Assembly: GCF_010389155.1 (NCBI RefSeq)
Contig: NC_057763.1
Coordinates: 6,386,649-6,450,648 of the forward strand
DNA length: 64,000 nucleotides
Origin: Erigeron canadensis
Taxonomy: Eukaryota; Streptophyta; Magnoliopsida; Asterales; Asteraceae
Direction: 5' to 3'
Shown piece after piece: positions 9,301 through 20,676 of this stretch. Under the pieces are notes generated by a model. The model saw only the letters and a list, made by a program, of their open reading frames with translations. It was not told the origin of the DNA and did not search any database. The translations under genes were made by a program, and so were the position numbers. Every line of letters starts with the position of its first letter. Position 1 is the first letter of the stretch.

Positions 9301-11561
9301 TTGCTAAAGAACATGATTGGACTGACTCAGATGATTCTGATGATGACGATTATGTTGATGCCATGTGCCTCATGGCACTTGCTGACAGTGATGCTCTGAC
9401 AAAGGATCAAGTCTCCTCTAGTCAGTGGGTAAACGTCACTGTTAAAAAGGTACACTCTCTTCTTTCTTCCTCTTCTAATCAAGACAAGACCAAAATTATT
9501 GAGTCTTTGTCTTGTGATCTTCAGTTCGTAGAAAGTCTACGTGCTGAACTTCAATCTAAACTTAACTCTGCTGGAGTAGAGTTAAGTGAAAAATCTGAAA
9601 AACTTATGAAATTGAAAAACGTTCATATTGAACTTCAATCTCATGAGTTAATGACTCAGAAACTCCAACTTGAGAATGAAACTCTCAAGGCTGAAGTTTC
9701 TAATCTAAAGAAGATTGTGACCTCCTGGTCAAAGGCTTCCAAATTTCATCATCAATGTTTGAGTGAGCAAGTCCCTGCTCAAGTACAAGCAGTGATTGGT
9801 GGCAATTTTGATGCTGCTGCCTCTATCGCTGACTCTTTCAATGATGATGTAAAGCCTGAAATCTCTATTCTTCCACCATGTTCATCCTCCATCTCTCAAG
9901 AAGAGATGAAAAAGTGGTATTTTGTCAAGGGACAAAATGACTACCATGCTGAGATGGACTCTAAGGCTACAGCGTCCACCAGTGTGCCCTCTTCCTCAAA
10001 TGTTAAAAGTACGAGTTCCTCAACCAGTACTTTTGACATGTTCTCTCATCTTTCCATTGTTGGCATGATGCCACATGAAGGGAGAATACAACATTCTCCA
10101 CCCAGAACCTTTAAAGGGGATATTTCAAGTGATGGGTATGTACCCATTGCTCCTCAGCGTCTATCTGCAAAAGGTGCTGAGCCCTTTAAAAGAAACACTA
10201 TTGCTGCTCCCTATGGCTATGGTACTCCTCAGCGGGTCAATCATGTCGTTCAGCAACACTCTAGTGCTCAATCTTCCTCAACCTACCCATGCAAGTTTAA
10301 TGTCTGAAGATCATTTAATGAACAGAAGGGTTAGGTTCGCTGATACAAGACATCAGCAAGTACTTCCCACAAAGGCTGTACCTGCTGATGCTCAAACTAA
10401 TACAGCATCACAACCTATGCCTTCAAAATCAAATCTAAGGCATAACACTCGTAAAAGAGGAAGACTGCCTTCACAAAATAGGTCTACCACTCCTCAGCGA
10501 GGATACGTGCCACATCAGCAGGTAAGGGCTATAACTCCTCAGCGGGGACATTTGCCACATCAGCAAATGAGACCTACTACTCCACAAAGAGGACAAATGC
10601 CTTCTCAGCACAGTCAATCCTCAGTGTCCAACAAGGAGTACCTACCTCATAGGCAAATGAGGTCAGTTACTCCAAAACGTCAAGTCAGATCCATAACTCC
10701 TAACCATGTGAATCAGTCTCAGCAGGGTTCCTCTTCTCCAAAACGTCAAGTCAGATCCACAACTCCTAACCATGTGAATCAGTCTCAGCAGGGTTCCTCT
10801 TCTTCCTATCCTGCTAGAAAGCAAGCATGGACCATGATTAGAGGACATCAAAATCCTCAAAATCATCATAGTGAATCCATCCTTGGTCCTGTTCCTCAAT
10901 TGCCCCCTCCTAAACTTAGACAAAGGAATAAATCCAAGTCTAAGCAAAAGAGCAAGGCCTCCTCTTCCACTACTCCTCAAATAAATGAGCTTACTCAGCG
11001 AGTAAATGATCTTTCCTCTCAGCTGAGGGACTTTCTCATTCAGAATCAAGGCAACCCCTCTGACAAAAAATGCTATCTTTGTAGCAGCAGAGGACATGTT
11101 GCCTCTGAATGTGTTTTATTTAGCCCAAGAGATGCTCCAGCGATTGTATTTCAACCAACATCTCTGCAGCTACTGAAACATCTTCTTCCTCTACACGGAT
11201 CAGTGAGAACCTCTCTACTGAACCTGTTATCAGTGACACCTTCTCTGTCACAAATGCAAGCATTGCTGAATACATTGCATCTCAGCGCATTGAAATTTCC
11301 CATTCTCAGAAGGTTATTTCAAACGCTTGGGGACATCCTTCAATGCTGGTTGAGTATAGCGCTCCTAATGTAGTGAGCAGCTATGCATATCTTCGTAGTA
11401 ATGAAGCAAGCATAATGCCCTCCAATGAAGATAACACTACTGTCTCTGTAGGAAATCACACTACACTTGAGGAGGCTTTCTCTGAAGAGCAAATATCCTC
11501 GCCTGAAGTACCTTCAGTTAATCCTGCTGACATTGTAATGAATGAACAAAGTGAACCCTAA
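9301..11561 (+). pseudogene. Copia gag extension: coiled coil, basic repeats, second zinc knuckle
   Basis: The segment starts with an acidic stretch, then a coiled-coil-like region (about 9480-9740, heptad-rich LRAELQSKLNSAGVELSEK). A Gln/Arg/Pro-rich region follows with repeats of the type TTPQRG(Y/H)xPHQQxR (10480-10610) and a duplicated ~54-bp unit ending NHVNQSQQGSS (10675-10800). A second CCHC knuckle, CYLCSSRGHVASEC, lies at 11068-11109. Two single-base differences from copy 2 (extra T near 10274, missing A near 11157) break this copy; copy 2 is open at both places, so they look like sequencing errors. The frame ends in TAA at 11559. Confidence 0.75.
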
Positions 11562-13398
11562 ATCCTTTCTTTTCATCCATGCAGGGCTCGCTAGGAAAAG
11601 GAGTGTGGTATTTGGACAGCGGTTGTTCAAAACACATTACTGGCTCCAAGTCCCTGCTGGATAACTATACAGAGGCACCTGGTCCTACAGTGGTGTTTGG
11701 TGATAACTCCACTGGACAGATTGAAGGGTATGGTCTTCTTTCTAATAGCCTCATAAAATTCTCAAAAGTTGCTTATGTAAATGGATTAAAGCATAATCTC
11801 ATCAGCATAAGTCAACTATGTGATGCTGACTACAAGGTAATCCTTGATAAACATCAAGGCACTGTAGTAAACATCAACAAGGCAGTCGTCTTGGTTGCAC
11901 CAAGAAAAAGAGATGTATATCTTGTAGACTTTACTCCTATCAAGACTGATAGTGAGACTTGTTTCTTTGCAAAGTCAGCATCCGAGTTAAATTGGTTATG
12001 GCACAAGCGTATGTCGCATGTGAACTTCAAAACCATAAACTCACTGGCCAAAAAGAACCTTGTTCGTGGCCTTCCTCCTCTGTCCTTTGAAAAAGATAGA
12101 CTTTGTGGTGCTTGTGAAAAAGGCAAATGCCATAGAGCTACTTTCAAAACAAAACAAGCTAATTCTGTTAAGGGTTGCTTTCACCTTCTTCACATGGACC
12201 TTTTGGACCAGTAAATGTCCAAAGTCTAAAGGGTAGCAGATACACTTTAGTAATTGTGGATGAATATTCACGATACACTTGGACAATTTTTCTTAATTCT
12301 AAGAGTGATGCTGCTGATGAAATTATCAATTTCATTAAGAAAATGGAAAATCTCAACAGCATAAGGGTCAAAGAACTCAGAAGTGATCATGACACTGAGT
12401 TTAGAAACCACACTTTTGAAACCTTTTGTGCTGATCAAGGGATCTCACAAAACTTCTCTTCCACTAGAACTCCTAAGCAAAATGGTGTTGCTAAAAGGAG
12501 AAATAGAACTCTTATAGAGGCAGCACGTACTATGCTCAGTGAGTCCTCTCTTCCCAGTAGATTTTGGGCTGAAGTAGTCAACACGGCTTGTCACACTCAA
12601 AATCGATGTCTCATTGTTAAAAGACATGACAAGACAGCATATGAAGTGTTAAGAGGAAAGAAACCTCAAATCAAATACTTCCATGTATTTGGCTGTCTTG
12701 TCTTTATTCTTAATAATAAGGATCATTTAGGCAAATTTGATCCTAAAGCTGATGATGGTTACTTTGTTGGATACTCTTCCATTAGCAAAGCTTTTAGAGT
12801 ATTTAATACTCGACTTCAAAAAGTGGATGAATCCATTCATGTCACTTTTGATGAAAGCTCATCTGCTCTTAAAGATATCCAGTCATCTTCTACTGAGAAG
12901 ATCTTCAATGAGTTCACTGATCCTCCTACGGAAGATGCTGACTCATTTGTTGATGCTTATTGCTCGTCTCCTCTTGATCAACAACATACTGAGAACAGTT
13001 CAGCAGATCCTGAGCTGGAGCAAGTTGCGGCTCATATCTATACGATTGAGCTAGTTGAGCCTATCTTAAGGTCAATCCATGCTGCATCAGCCAAACCTAG
13101 ATCATTGGCTGATGATGTGAAAGCTAATGACTCTGCTGATGATGAGTTTCATGATGCTTCAGCTAACACTGAAGACATGGAGTCTGCTGATGACCACATC
13201 ATTGATAACTCAAATCAGTCAAATGGCTCCAGCGATCAAACTCCTCTTGATCCTTCAATTACCATTGATTTCTCCTCATATTCTTCTCCGGCTGATCCCA
13301 TACAAATGTCTTCCGCTGCCACTCTAGGTTCATCAAGTGTCCCATCACTTAAGTGGACTTCAAGTCACCCTGCTCACCAAATTATTGGTGATCCTCAG
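11562..13398 (+). pseudogene. Copia protease, GAG-preintegrase and integrase, inactive
   Basis: The protease motif WYLDSGCSKHITG is at ~11610-11650. A GAG-preintegrase zinc domain follows (LNWLWHKRMSHVNF, then CGACEKGKCHRA). The integrase core has its first Asp (HMDL) and second Asp (RSDHDTEF), but the third catalytic residue, the Glu before RxNRTL, is Lys (AAA, 12493-12495). The same Lys codon is in copy 2 (21607-21609). A missing T near 12203 shifts the frame in this copy only. After the core comes a long acidic, low-complexity linker that ends at an in-frame TAG (13399) present in both copies. It cannot catalyse strand transfer as written. Confidence 0.85.
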
Positions 13399-15007
13399 TA
13401 GGGCATTGTGACTAGATCAGCAACTAGAAACACATGTCTATATGTCAATTTCCTGTCAATGATTACTCCTAAGAATATTGGAGAGGCCATGGTTGACCCA
13501 TCTTGGGTTGCAGCCATGCAAGAAGAACTAACATAATTCCAAAGACAGCATGTCTGGTTCTTAGTTCCTCTTCCTCCTGGCAAAGAACCCATTGGAAATA
13601 AATGGGTTTATAGGAATAAAATGGACGAAGATGGTGTTGTTATACGCAACAAGGCTAGGTTAGTAGCTCAAGGTTACCTTCAAGAAGAAGGTGTCGACTA
13701 TGACGAAACCTTTGCTCCAGTGGCTAGACTTGAAGCAATACGCTTATTCCTGGCACATACTGCTTATCGAAACTTCACTGTATATCAAATGGATGTCAAG
13801 AGTGCTTTCCTAAATGGAAATCTCGAAGAAGAAGTTTATGTGGAGCAGCCACCTGGTTTTGAAGATCTAACCAAGCCAAACCACGTCTATCGTCTTTATA
13901 AAGCATTATATGGTCTTAAACAAGCTCCCAGAGCTTGGTATGACACTCTTTCTGAATTTCTTCTTTCTCATGAGTTTCAGCGAGGATCTATAGACAGCAC
14001 CCTCTTTATCTATAGAAAGGGTGCTCATGTTCACTATGTGCAAATATATGTCGATGACATCATATTTGGATCCTCCAGCAAGAAACTTTGCAATAAGTTT
14101 AGCTCACTAATGTCTTCTCACTTTGAAATGAGTATGATGGGTGAGCTAACCTTCTTCCTTGGTCTACAAATTCGTCAGCTTACTGATGGCATCTTTATAA
14201 ACCAAGAAAAATATATACGAGACATACTGGCCAAATTTGATATGTCTAATATCACCACAAAGCCTACTCCCATGTCTCCTCCAAACAATCTCCATGCTGA
14301 CCTTGATGGTGAGCATGTGAACCCCACTTTCTATCGTGGGATGATTGGCTCACTGATGTATCTCACAGCGAGTCGTCCAGACATTATGTTTGCTACTTGT
14401 CTTTGTGCAAGGTATCAAGCATCACCCAGGGAATCTCATCTTCTCGCTATCAAGCGTATCTTTAAATATCTCAAAGGAACTTCCTCTCTAGGTCTTTGGT
14501 ATCCCAAGGATTCTAACTTTGACTTAGTTGCATACTCTGATTCTGACTATGCTGGTTGCATGTTAGATAGGAAAAGTACCAGTTGTGGATCTCAACTGTT
14601 GGGGGGAAGGCTGACTAGTTGGTCTAGTAAGAAACAGCATACAGTTTCCATCTTCACTGCTGAAGCAGGGTATGTGTCAGCAACAAGTTGTTGTGCACAA
14701 GTCCTTTGGATGAAGAACCAACTTGCTGACTATGACCTAGATTTTCTAAAATCCCCATCATGTGTGATAACATTAGTGCTATTGCTACCAAACATAATCC
14801 TGTTCAGCATTCCAAAACTAAGCATATTGACATAGGTATCACTTCATTCGTGATCATGTCATGAAAGGGGATGTTGAAATATACTTCATCCCCACTGATG
14901 ATCAACTCGCTGATATATTCACTAAACCACTAGATGAAAAGCGATTCAAAGATCTCGTCAGCAGGTTGGGAATGCTAAATGGTGATCCTACAAGTTCAGC
15001 AACATGA
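13399..15007 (+). pseudogene. Copia reverse transcriptase and RNase H, inactive
   Basis: RT begins near 13480 (DPSWVAAMQEEL) and is interrupted by TAA at about 13534 where related elements have an ordinary codon. It continues with KARLVAQGY, the [23 protein letters not shown] block and the [11 protein letters not shown] active site (about 14050). RNase H has SDSDYAG, but the Glu of the AEAEY motif is Gly (GGG, 14668-14670), also in copy 2. The domain ends with [13 protein letters not shown] and DQLADIFTKPLDE; the stop is TGA at 15005. Small indels near 14747 and 14834 are absent from copy 2. Confidence 0.87.
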
Positions 15008-15096
15008 TCACTCATGTTTTGCTGCCCATCCTCCTCTTATGAAGATGAGCAGCGACTTTTTAAGTCAAAATCATAAGCGAGCTCTTCCTTTTACTC

Positions 15097-15516
15097 GCTG
15101 ATCCCTGTTGCTTTGGGAAAAAGCAAAATAAAGGCAATAGAAAGCCAAAAGTTTCCATCCAGTCCACAGCAAACGGCTGTGGTAACGACACATAAAATCC
15201 GTTGATCCCTGATGCTTTGGGAAAAGCATAATAAAAGTAATAGGGTGCTCAAAGTCCCTATCTAGTCCAGCAGCAAACGGCTGCTGGTAAAGACATCTAA
15301 AATCCATTGATCCCTGATGCCTTGGGAAAAAGCATAATAAAAGTAATAGGGTGCTGAAAGTCACTATCTAGTCCAGCAGCAAACGGCTGCTGTAAAGACA
15401 TCTACAATCCGTTGATCCCTGATGCTTTGGGAAAAAGCATAATAAAAGTAATAGGATGCTGAAAGTCCCTATCTAGTCCAGCAGCAAACGGCTGCTGGTA
15501 AAGACATCTAAAATCC
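15097..15516 (+). repeat. Four-unit hairpin array after copia pol (copy 1)
   Basis: Four head-to-tail units of 104-106 bp (starts 15097, 15201, 15306, 15411) between the pol stop and ORF3. Each unit holds three potential stem-loops: TGCTTT..AAAGCA; an AGGG/CCCT-type stem; and CCAGCAGC-AAACG-GCTGCTGG. The divergent first unit keeps all three by paired changes (CCACAGC with GCTGTGG; GAAA with TTTC; TTGCTTT with AAAGCAA). The loop AAACG is constant. I infer selection on RNA or single-stranded DNA structure; the role is unknown. Confidence 0.8.
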
Positions 15517-15518
15517 GT

Positions 15519-15558
15519 TGATGGCTGACAATTTGCCAAAAATTGTTTAATGCCATCA
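15519..15558 (+). other. Extended hairpin closing the array (copy 1)
   Basis: TGATGGC (15519-15525) pairs with GCCATCA (15552-15558), and inside it ACAATTT pairs with AAATTGT. It lies directly after the fourth unit and recurs in copy 2 near 24631-24670. Another potential stem (GCTGCCCATC with GATGAGCAGC) lies just after the pol stop at about 15021-15053. Bases 15560-16074 hold an AT-rich leader with no gene that I can support. Confidence 0.55.
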
Positions 15559-16074
15559 GCATCCACTCCTTCTTTCCTTGTGGTGCTGATTAAAACTTGG
15601 TAACCATTCCTTTTTAATGAAATAAACTCTTCAGTGGATACCTCAATTTATTTGAGTGTATTCCACTACGTATTTTGTTAATATTTTATTATATATATCT
15701 CAAACGGTTACCTCGATTTTCTCCTAAATGGACAACTTGTACACTGTACGTGTCGTATGAACTCGAGTACAGTTGAAATCGTGGTTCATATAGCCACATC
15801 ATACCTCTCTCATACGTACATACATACATTGTCCTATAATTTTAAAATAATATTTTTATGCTACGTATGAAAGAGAGTACATGTGACGACTCACTTTTTT
15901 GCAATTATGGGGCCCATATCCATGCCATATATATTCACAATCCCTTCCATATTCCACCTTTTACGTTCAGTTCTTCTTCTCTATCAATTTCAAATATCTC
16001 CTATCATTCAAACTTCTCTTTCAAAATATTTCAAACATCTCTTGATCTTTCCAATCATCTCTAAAACTTCCCAA

Positions 16075-17189
16075 ATGGCTTCTTCTTCTCAACAAGAAAT
16101 CATTCCAACATATCTCATCTCTGAGAAATATGATCCAGAAGGGATCCCCTCCTCTAATCTTGTTTCATTCCAGGCCTCTAAACTCATATAAAGGCCAACA
16201 ACTATCTTGGTTCTCCTAGTATCCCAGAAAATGTAGAGGGATACTTCTCCATGTTAGACTTCATCAAGGGGTGTGACGTCAGAAGGACGATTTACAGAGA
16301 TCCTAAGGAAATGCCTCTTCATCTCCTAAGAGAGTTTTGGTAGACTTGTGACTATGACAAGGTCAATGATGTCATCACTGGATCGGTGATGAAGGGTGAA
16401 CACAATATCTATTACTGTTGACTCGTTGAGGTGTGCCCTTCGTCTTCCTCAACAATCTACTGAGCGTCCGTTTGTGGGCTGGTATCCACCCAAGTATGGA
16501 AGGAATGGCTGGTAACCATTGGATATGGCACTAATGTTGAACCTGTACAAGCTGTGCACAGCAAACCCCAAAAGAAGTTCTTGCCAGGGGTGTGGAGGTT
16601 GCTGTTCACTCATGTAATACAATGTCTGGTGGCAACAGTGGATCATTTGATCAAGCCACTGCTGGTCAGATGCAGATGATATGCAATGGCAAATGGTCGA
16701 TTCCTTGACTTTGCCAGTGTCATTTTTGAAGATTAAAGGGAAAGTAACCATCAAGAATAGATCAAGTTCAGTGTCATTTGCAAGATTTCTATCACTGATC
16801 TTTAAACAGGAACTAAAGGAGAAGTACGTGCCTCCTGGTGCTCAATACATGTTGTCTCCCAGAATTGCCAATACTGTATAAGACTCCAGCATGCGATCCA
16901 GAACAATTTTAAGCAAGATTCGCTGAGCTTACTCCAGCAATGAATCAGGTACTGATCACTGTTTTTCCTGAACATATGCACCAAACCCCTCTGGAGCTGG
17001 TGTGTGGTAATCCCCACAGCAGCCTCCAAAGCTCACAAGAAACCCAAAAAATTAAGGAAATTAAAAATTCTTTCTTCTTCCACTCACCTCCTGCTGCTGT
17101 CCCAACACAGCAACAGCGAGTACCAAAGGGTCAAAACACTAAGGTTAGGAAGTCTCACGATCCAAGGACATTAGAAACCCAGCTAGCAA
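16075..17189 (+). pseudogene. Copia ORF3, 5' part, cut by the assembly gap (copy 1)
   Basis: Starts ATGGCTTCTTCTTC and matches copy 2 (25185-26308), but with many single-base losses that grow more frequent toward the gap (for example near 16188, 16475, 16620, 16870). This is the pattern expected at a poorly supported contig end. The stop after EFW and the stop in EQF-stop-ARFAEL are shared with copy 2. See the entry at 25185 for the gene itself. Confidence 0.7.
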
Positions 17190-17289
17190 NNNNNNNNNNN
17201 NNNNNNNNNNNNNNNNNNNNNNNNNNNNNNNNNNNNNNNNNNNNNNNNNNNNNNNNNNNNNNNNNNNNNNNNNNNNNNNNNNNNNNNNN
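17190..17289. other. Assembly gap of exactly 100 N
   Basis: One hundred N characters, the usual placeholder for a gap of unknown size. The left flank (ending ACCCAGCTAGCAA) matches 26296-26310. The right flank (TGTCGACACCTCC) matches 8150. The flanks are therefore the two ends of one overlap about 9.1 kb long. Confidence 0.98.
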
Positions 17290-20200
17290 TGTCGACACCT
17301 CCTAAGTTCGAGCCCAAAGATTTTGGGTCTTGGAAGGAGAGGATGCTTCTTCACATCTGGTGTGGAACCCATTAATGACCATATTAATGAGGGTCCATAC
17401 GTACCGATGTATGTCCAAAGGACTCCAGGAGCTACACCTGAAGCTCCTGAGATAGTCACTGACCTGGTTAAACCAGAGGTTCAATGGACAGATGAAGAAA
17501 GAAAGCTGGTAAATCTTGATGCTAGATTGAAAAACATGATTATCGTTACTCTTCCCACTGAAATCATGAACTAGTCATCAAGTATCCCTCTTCAAAGGAA
17601 GTATGGGACAGACTTGTCAGCACCTATGAAGGATCTGCTGACCTCATCAAAATCAAGAAAATGATTTGAAAAGAGCTTATGAAACTTCTTCTCTCTTCCT
17701 GATGAAAGTCTTGAGAGCACCTATACTCGCTTTAAAGGGTTGCTCAATGATATGACAAATGTTGGCATTACTCATGATAACTTTGAAGTATGTCATAAAT
17801 TCATCGACTCTCTTCCTCTTAAGTGGCAAAACTTAAGACAAACTCTTCGTACAACGAAGAAAATCCAAGATTTTGATCTTGAAGAACTTTTTGGCACTCT
17901 TCAATTTGAAGAGAGAGCATTGGCTCAAATATTCGAGCCTCTGCTGATGCCAAAAGACATGTGGCCCTTCTTCTTCTTCTTCCTTGTTCGCATCTCCTCC
18001 CATCCTATTTCTGACCCTATCGCTCTTGTTTCTACTGAGCCCATCGATCTCTATGATGGTGCCAGGACTTCAAATCTTCCAGCACCTATTCAGACCCTCA
18101 TTGATAAGTTGGATGATGAAGAAAACAAGATTTGTTCAATGACTTCATGGGCTTGCCCTTGTTGCTGGTAGAAGATACTCCAGAAGGTGGAACAATCGCA
18201 AAACGGTTACTCCCTCAAACCTCCTGTTGATAAATCACAGCAAGAGTGCTGGAGGTGTGGCAGAAAAGGCCACTACCAGAAGGAGTGCAGAGTCTCTATT
18301 CCCAATCCTTCTGCTCCCAAAACTAATCCTTCTAAATCTGTGATGAATATAGGAACAAATACTATCAGCTGAAGGCTAAGGTGGCTGAAACAGAGGATGC
18401 CAAAAAGTTCCAGCAAAAGGTCTAATTGCTAAAGAACATGATTGGGCTGACTCAGATGATTCTGATGATGACGATTATGTTGATGCCATGTGCCTCATGG
18501 CACTTGCTGACAGTGATGCTCTGACAAAGGATCAAGTCTCCTCTAGTCAGTGGGTAAACGTCACTGTTAAAAAGGTACACTCTCTTCTTTCTTCTCTTCT
18601 AATCAAGACAAGACCAAAATTATTGAGTCTTTGTCTTGTGATCTTCAGTTCGTAGAAAGTCTACGTGCTGAACTTCAATCTAAACTTAACTCTGCTGGAG
18701 TAGAGTTAAGTGAAAAATCTGAAAAACTTATGAAATTGAAAAACGTTCATATTGAACTTCAATCTCATGAGTTAATGACTCAGAAACTCCAACTTGAGAA
18801 TGAAACTCTCAAGGCTGAAGTTTCTAATCTAAAGAAGATTGTGACCTCCTGGTCAAAGGCTTCCAAATTTCATCATCAATGTTTGAGTGAGCAAGTCCCT
18901 GCTCAAGTACAAGCAGTGATTGGTGGCAATTTTGATGCTGCTGCCTCTATCGCTGACTCTTTCAATGATGATGTAAAGCCTGAAATCTCTATTCTTCCAC
19001 CATGTTCATCCTCCATCTCTCAAGAAGAGATGAAAAAGTGGTATTTTGTCAAGGGACAAAATGACTACCATGCTGAGATGGACTCTAAGGCTACAGCGTC
19101 CACCAGTGTGCCCTCTTCCTCAAATGTTAAAAGTACGAGTCCTCAACCAGTACTTTTGACATGTTCTCTCATCTTTCCATTGTTGGCATGATGCCACATG
19201 AAGGGAGAATACAACATTCTCCACCCAGAACCTTTAAAGGGGATATTTCAAGTGATGGGTATGTACCCATTGCTCCTCAGCGTCTATCTGCAAAAGGTGC
19301 TGAGCCCTTTAAAAGAAACACTATTGCTGCTCCCTATGGCTATGGTACTCCTCAGCGGGTCAATCATGTCGTTCAGCAACACTCTAGTGCTCAATCTCCT
19401 CAACCTACCCATGCAAGTTTAATGTCTGAAGATCATTTAATGAACAGAAGGGTTAGGTTCGCTGATACAAGACATCAGCAAGTACTTCCCACAAAGGCTG
19501 TACTGCTGATGCTCAAACTAATACAGCATCACAACCTATGCCTTCAAAATCAAATCTAAGGCATAACACTCGTAAAAGAGGAAGACTGCCTTCACAAAAT
19601 AGGTCTACCACTCCTCAGCGAGGATACGTGCCACATCAGCAGGTAAGGGCTATAACTCCTCAGCGGGGACATTTGCCACATCAGCAAATGAGACCTACTA
19701 CCACAAAGAGGACAAATGCCTTCTCAGCACAGTCAATCCTCAGTGTCCAACAAGGAGTACTACCTCATAGGCAAATGAGGTCAGTTACTCCAAAACGTCA
19801 AGTCAGATCCATAACTAACCATGTGAATCAGTCTCAGCAGGGTCCTCTTCTCCAAAACGTCAAGTCAGATCCACAACTCCTAACCATGTGAATCAGTCTC
19901 AGCAGGGTTCCTCTTCTTCCTATCCTGCTAGAAAGCAAGCATGGACCATGATTAGAGGACATCAAAATCCTCAAAATCATCATAGTGAATCCATCCTTGG
20001 TCCTGTTCCTCAATTGCCCCCTCCTAAACTTAGACAAAGGAATAAATCCAAGTCTAAGCAAAAGAGCAAGGCCTCCTCTTCCACTACTCCTCAAATAAAT
20101 GAGCTTACTCAGCGAGTAAATGATCTTTCCTCTCAGCTGAGGGACTTTCTCATTCAGAATCAAGGCAACCCCTCTGACAAAAAATGCTATCTTTGTAGCA

Positions 20201-20676
20201 GCAGAGGACATGTTGCCTCTGAATGTGTTTTATTTAGCCCAAGAGATGCTCCAGCGATTGTATTTCAACCAAACATCTCTGCAGCTACTGAAACATCTTC
20301 TTCCTCTACACGGATCAGTGAGAACCTCTCTACTGAACCTGTTATCAGTGACACCTTCTCTGTCACAAATGCAAGCATTGCTGAATACATTGCATCTCAG
20401 CGCATTGAAATTTCCCATTCTCAGAAGGTTATTTCAAACGCTTGGGGACATCCTTCAATGCTGGTTGAGTATAGCGCTCCTAATGTAGTGAGCAGCTATG
20501 CATATCTTCGTAGTAATGAAGCAAGCATAATGCCCTCCAATGAAGATAACACTACTGTCTCTGTAGGAAATCACACTACACTTGAGGAGGCTTTCTCTGA
20601 AGAGCAAATATCCTCGCCTGAAGTACCTTCAGTTAATCCTGCTGACATTGTAATGAATGAACAAAGTGAACCCTAA
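17290..20676 (+). pseudogene. Copia gag, second assembled copy
   Basis: Same sequence as 8150-11561 without the first ~15 codons. Small deletions crowd the first kilobase after the gap (near 17360-17380, 17572, 17660, 18140, 18345, 18593), then become rare. From 19888 to 20676 the frame is open through the second zinc knuckle (CYLCSSRGHVASEC) to the TAA at 20674, where copy 1 is broken. The first knuckle CWRCGRKGHYQKEC is at ~18250. The -1 shift after the first knuckle is shared with copy 1. Probably the same locus, not a second gene. Confidence 0.8.

Noticed and set aside
10663..11097. Arg/Leu-rich minus-strand frame (also at 19834-20211)
   Set aside because: Shadow of the tandem basic repeats of gag.
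15007..15020. Readthrough of the copia pol stop into ORF3, as reported for SIRE1
   Set aside because: The stop is TGA-TCA-CTC, without a CAR-YYA context, and ORF3 starts about 1.07 kb downstream after a noncoding hairpin array.
15095..15520. CRISPR-like array
   Set aside because: The units are near-identical over their full length with no unique spacers, in a eukaryotic retroelement.
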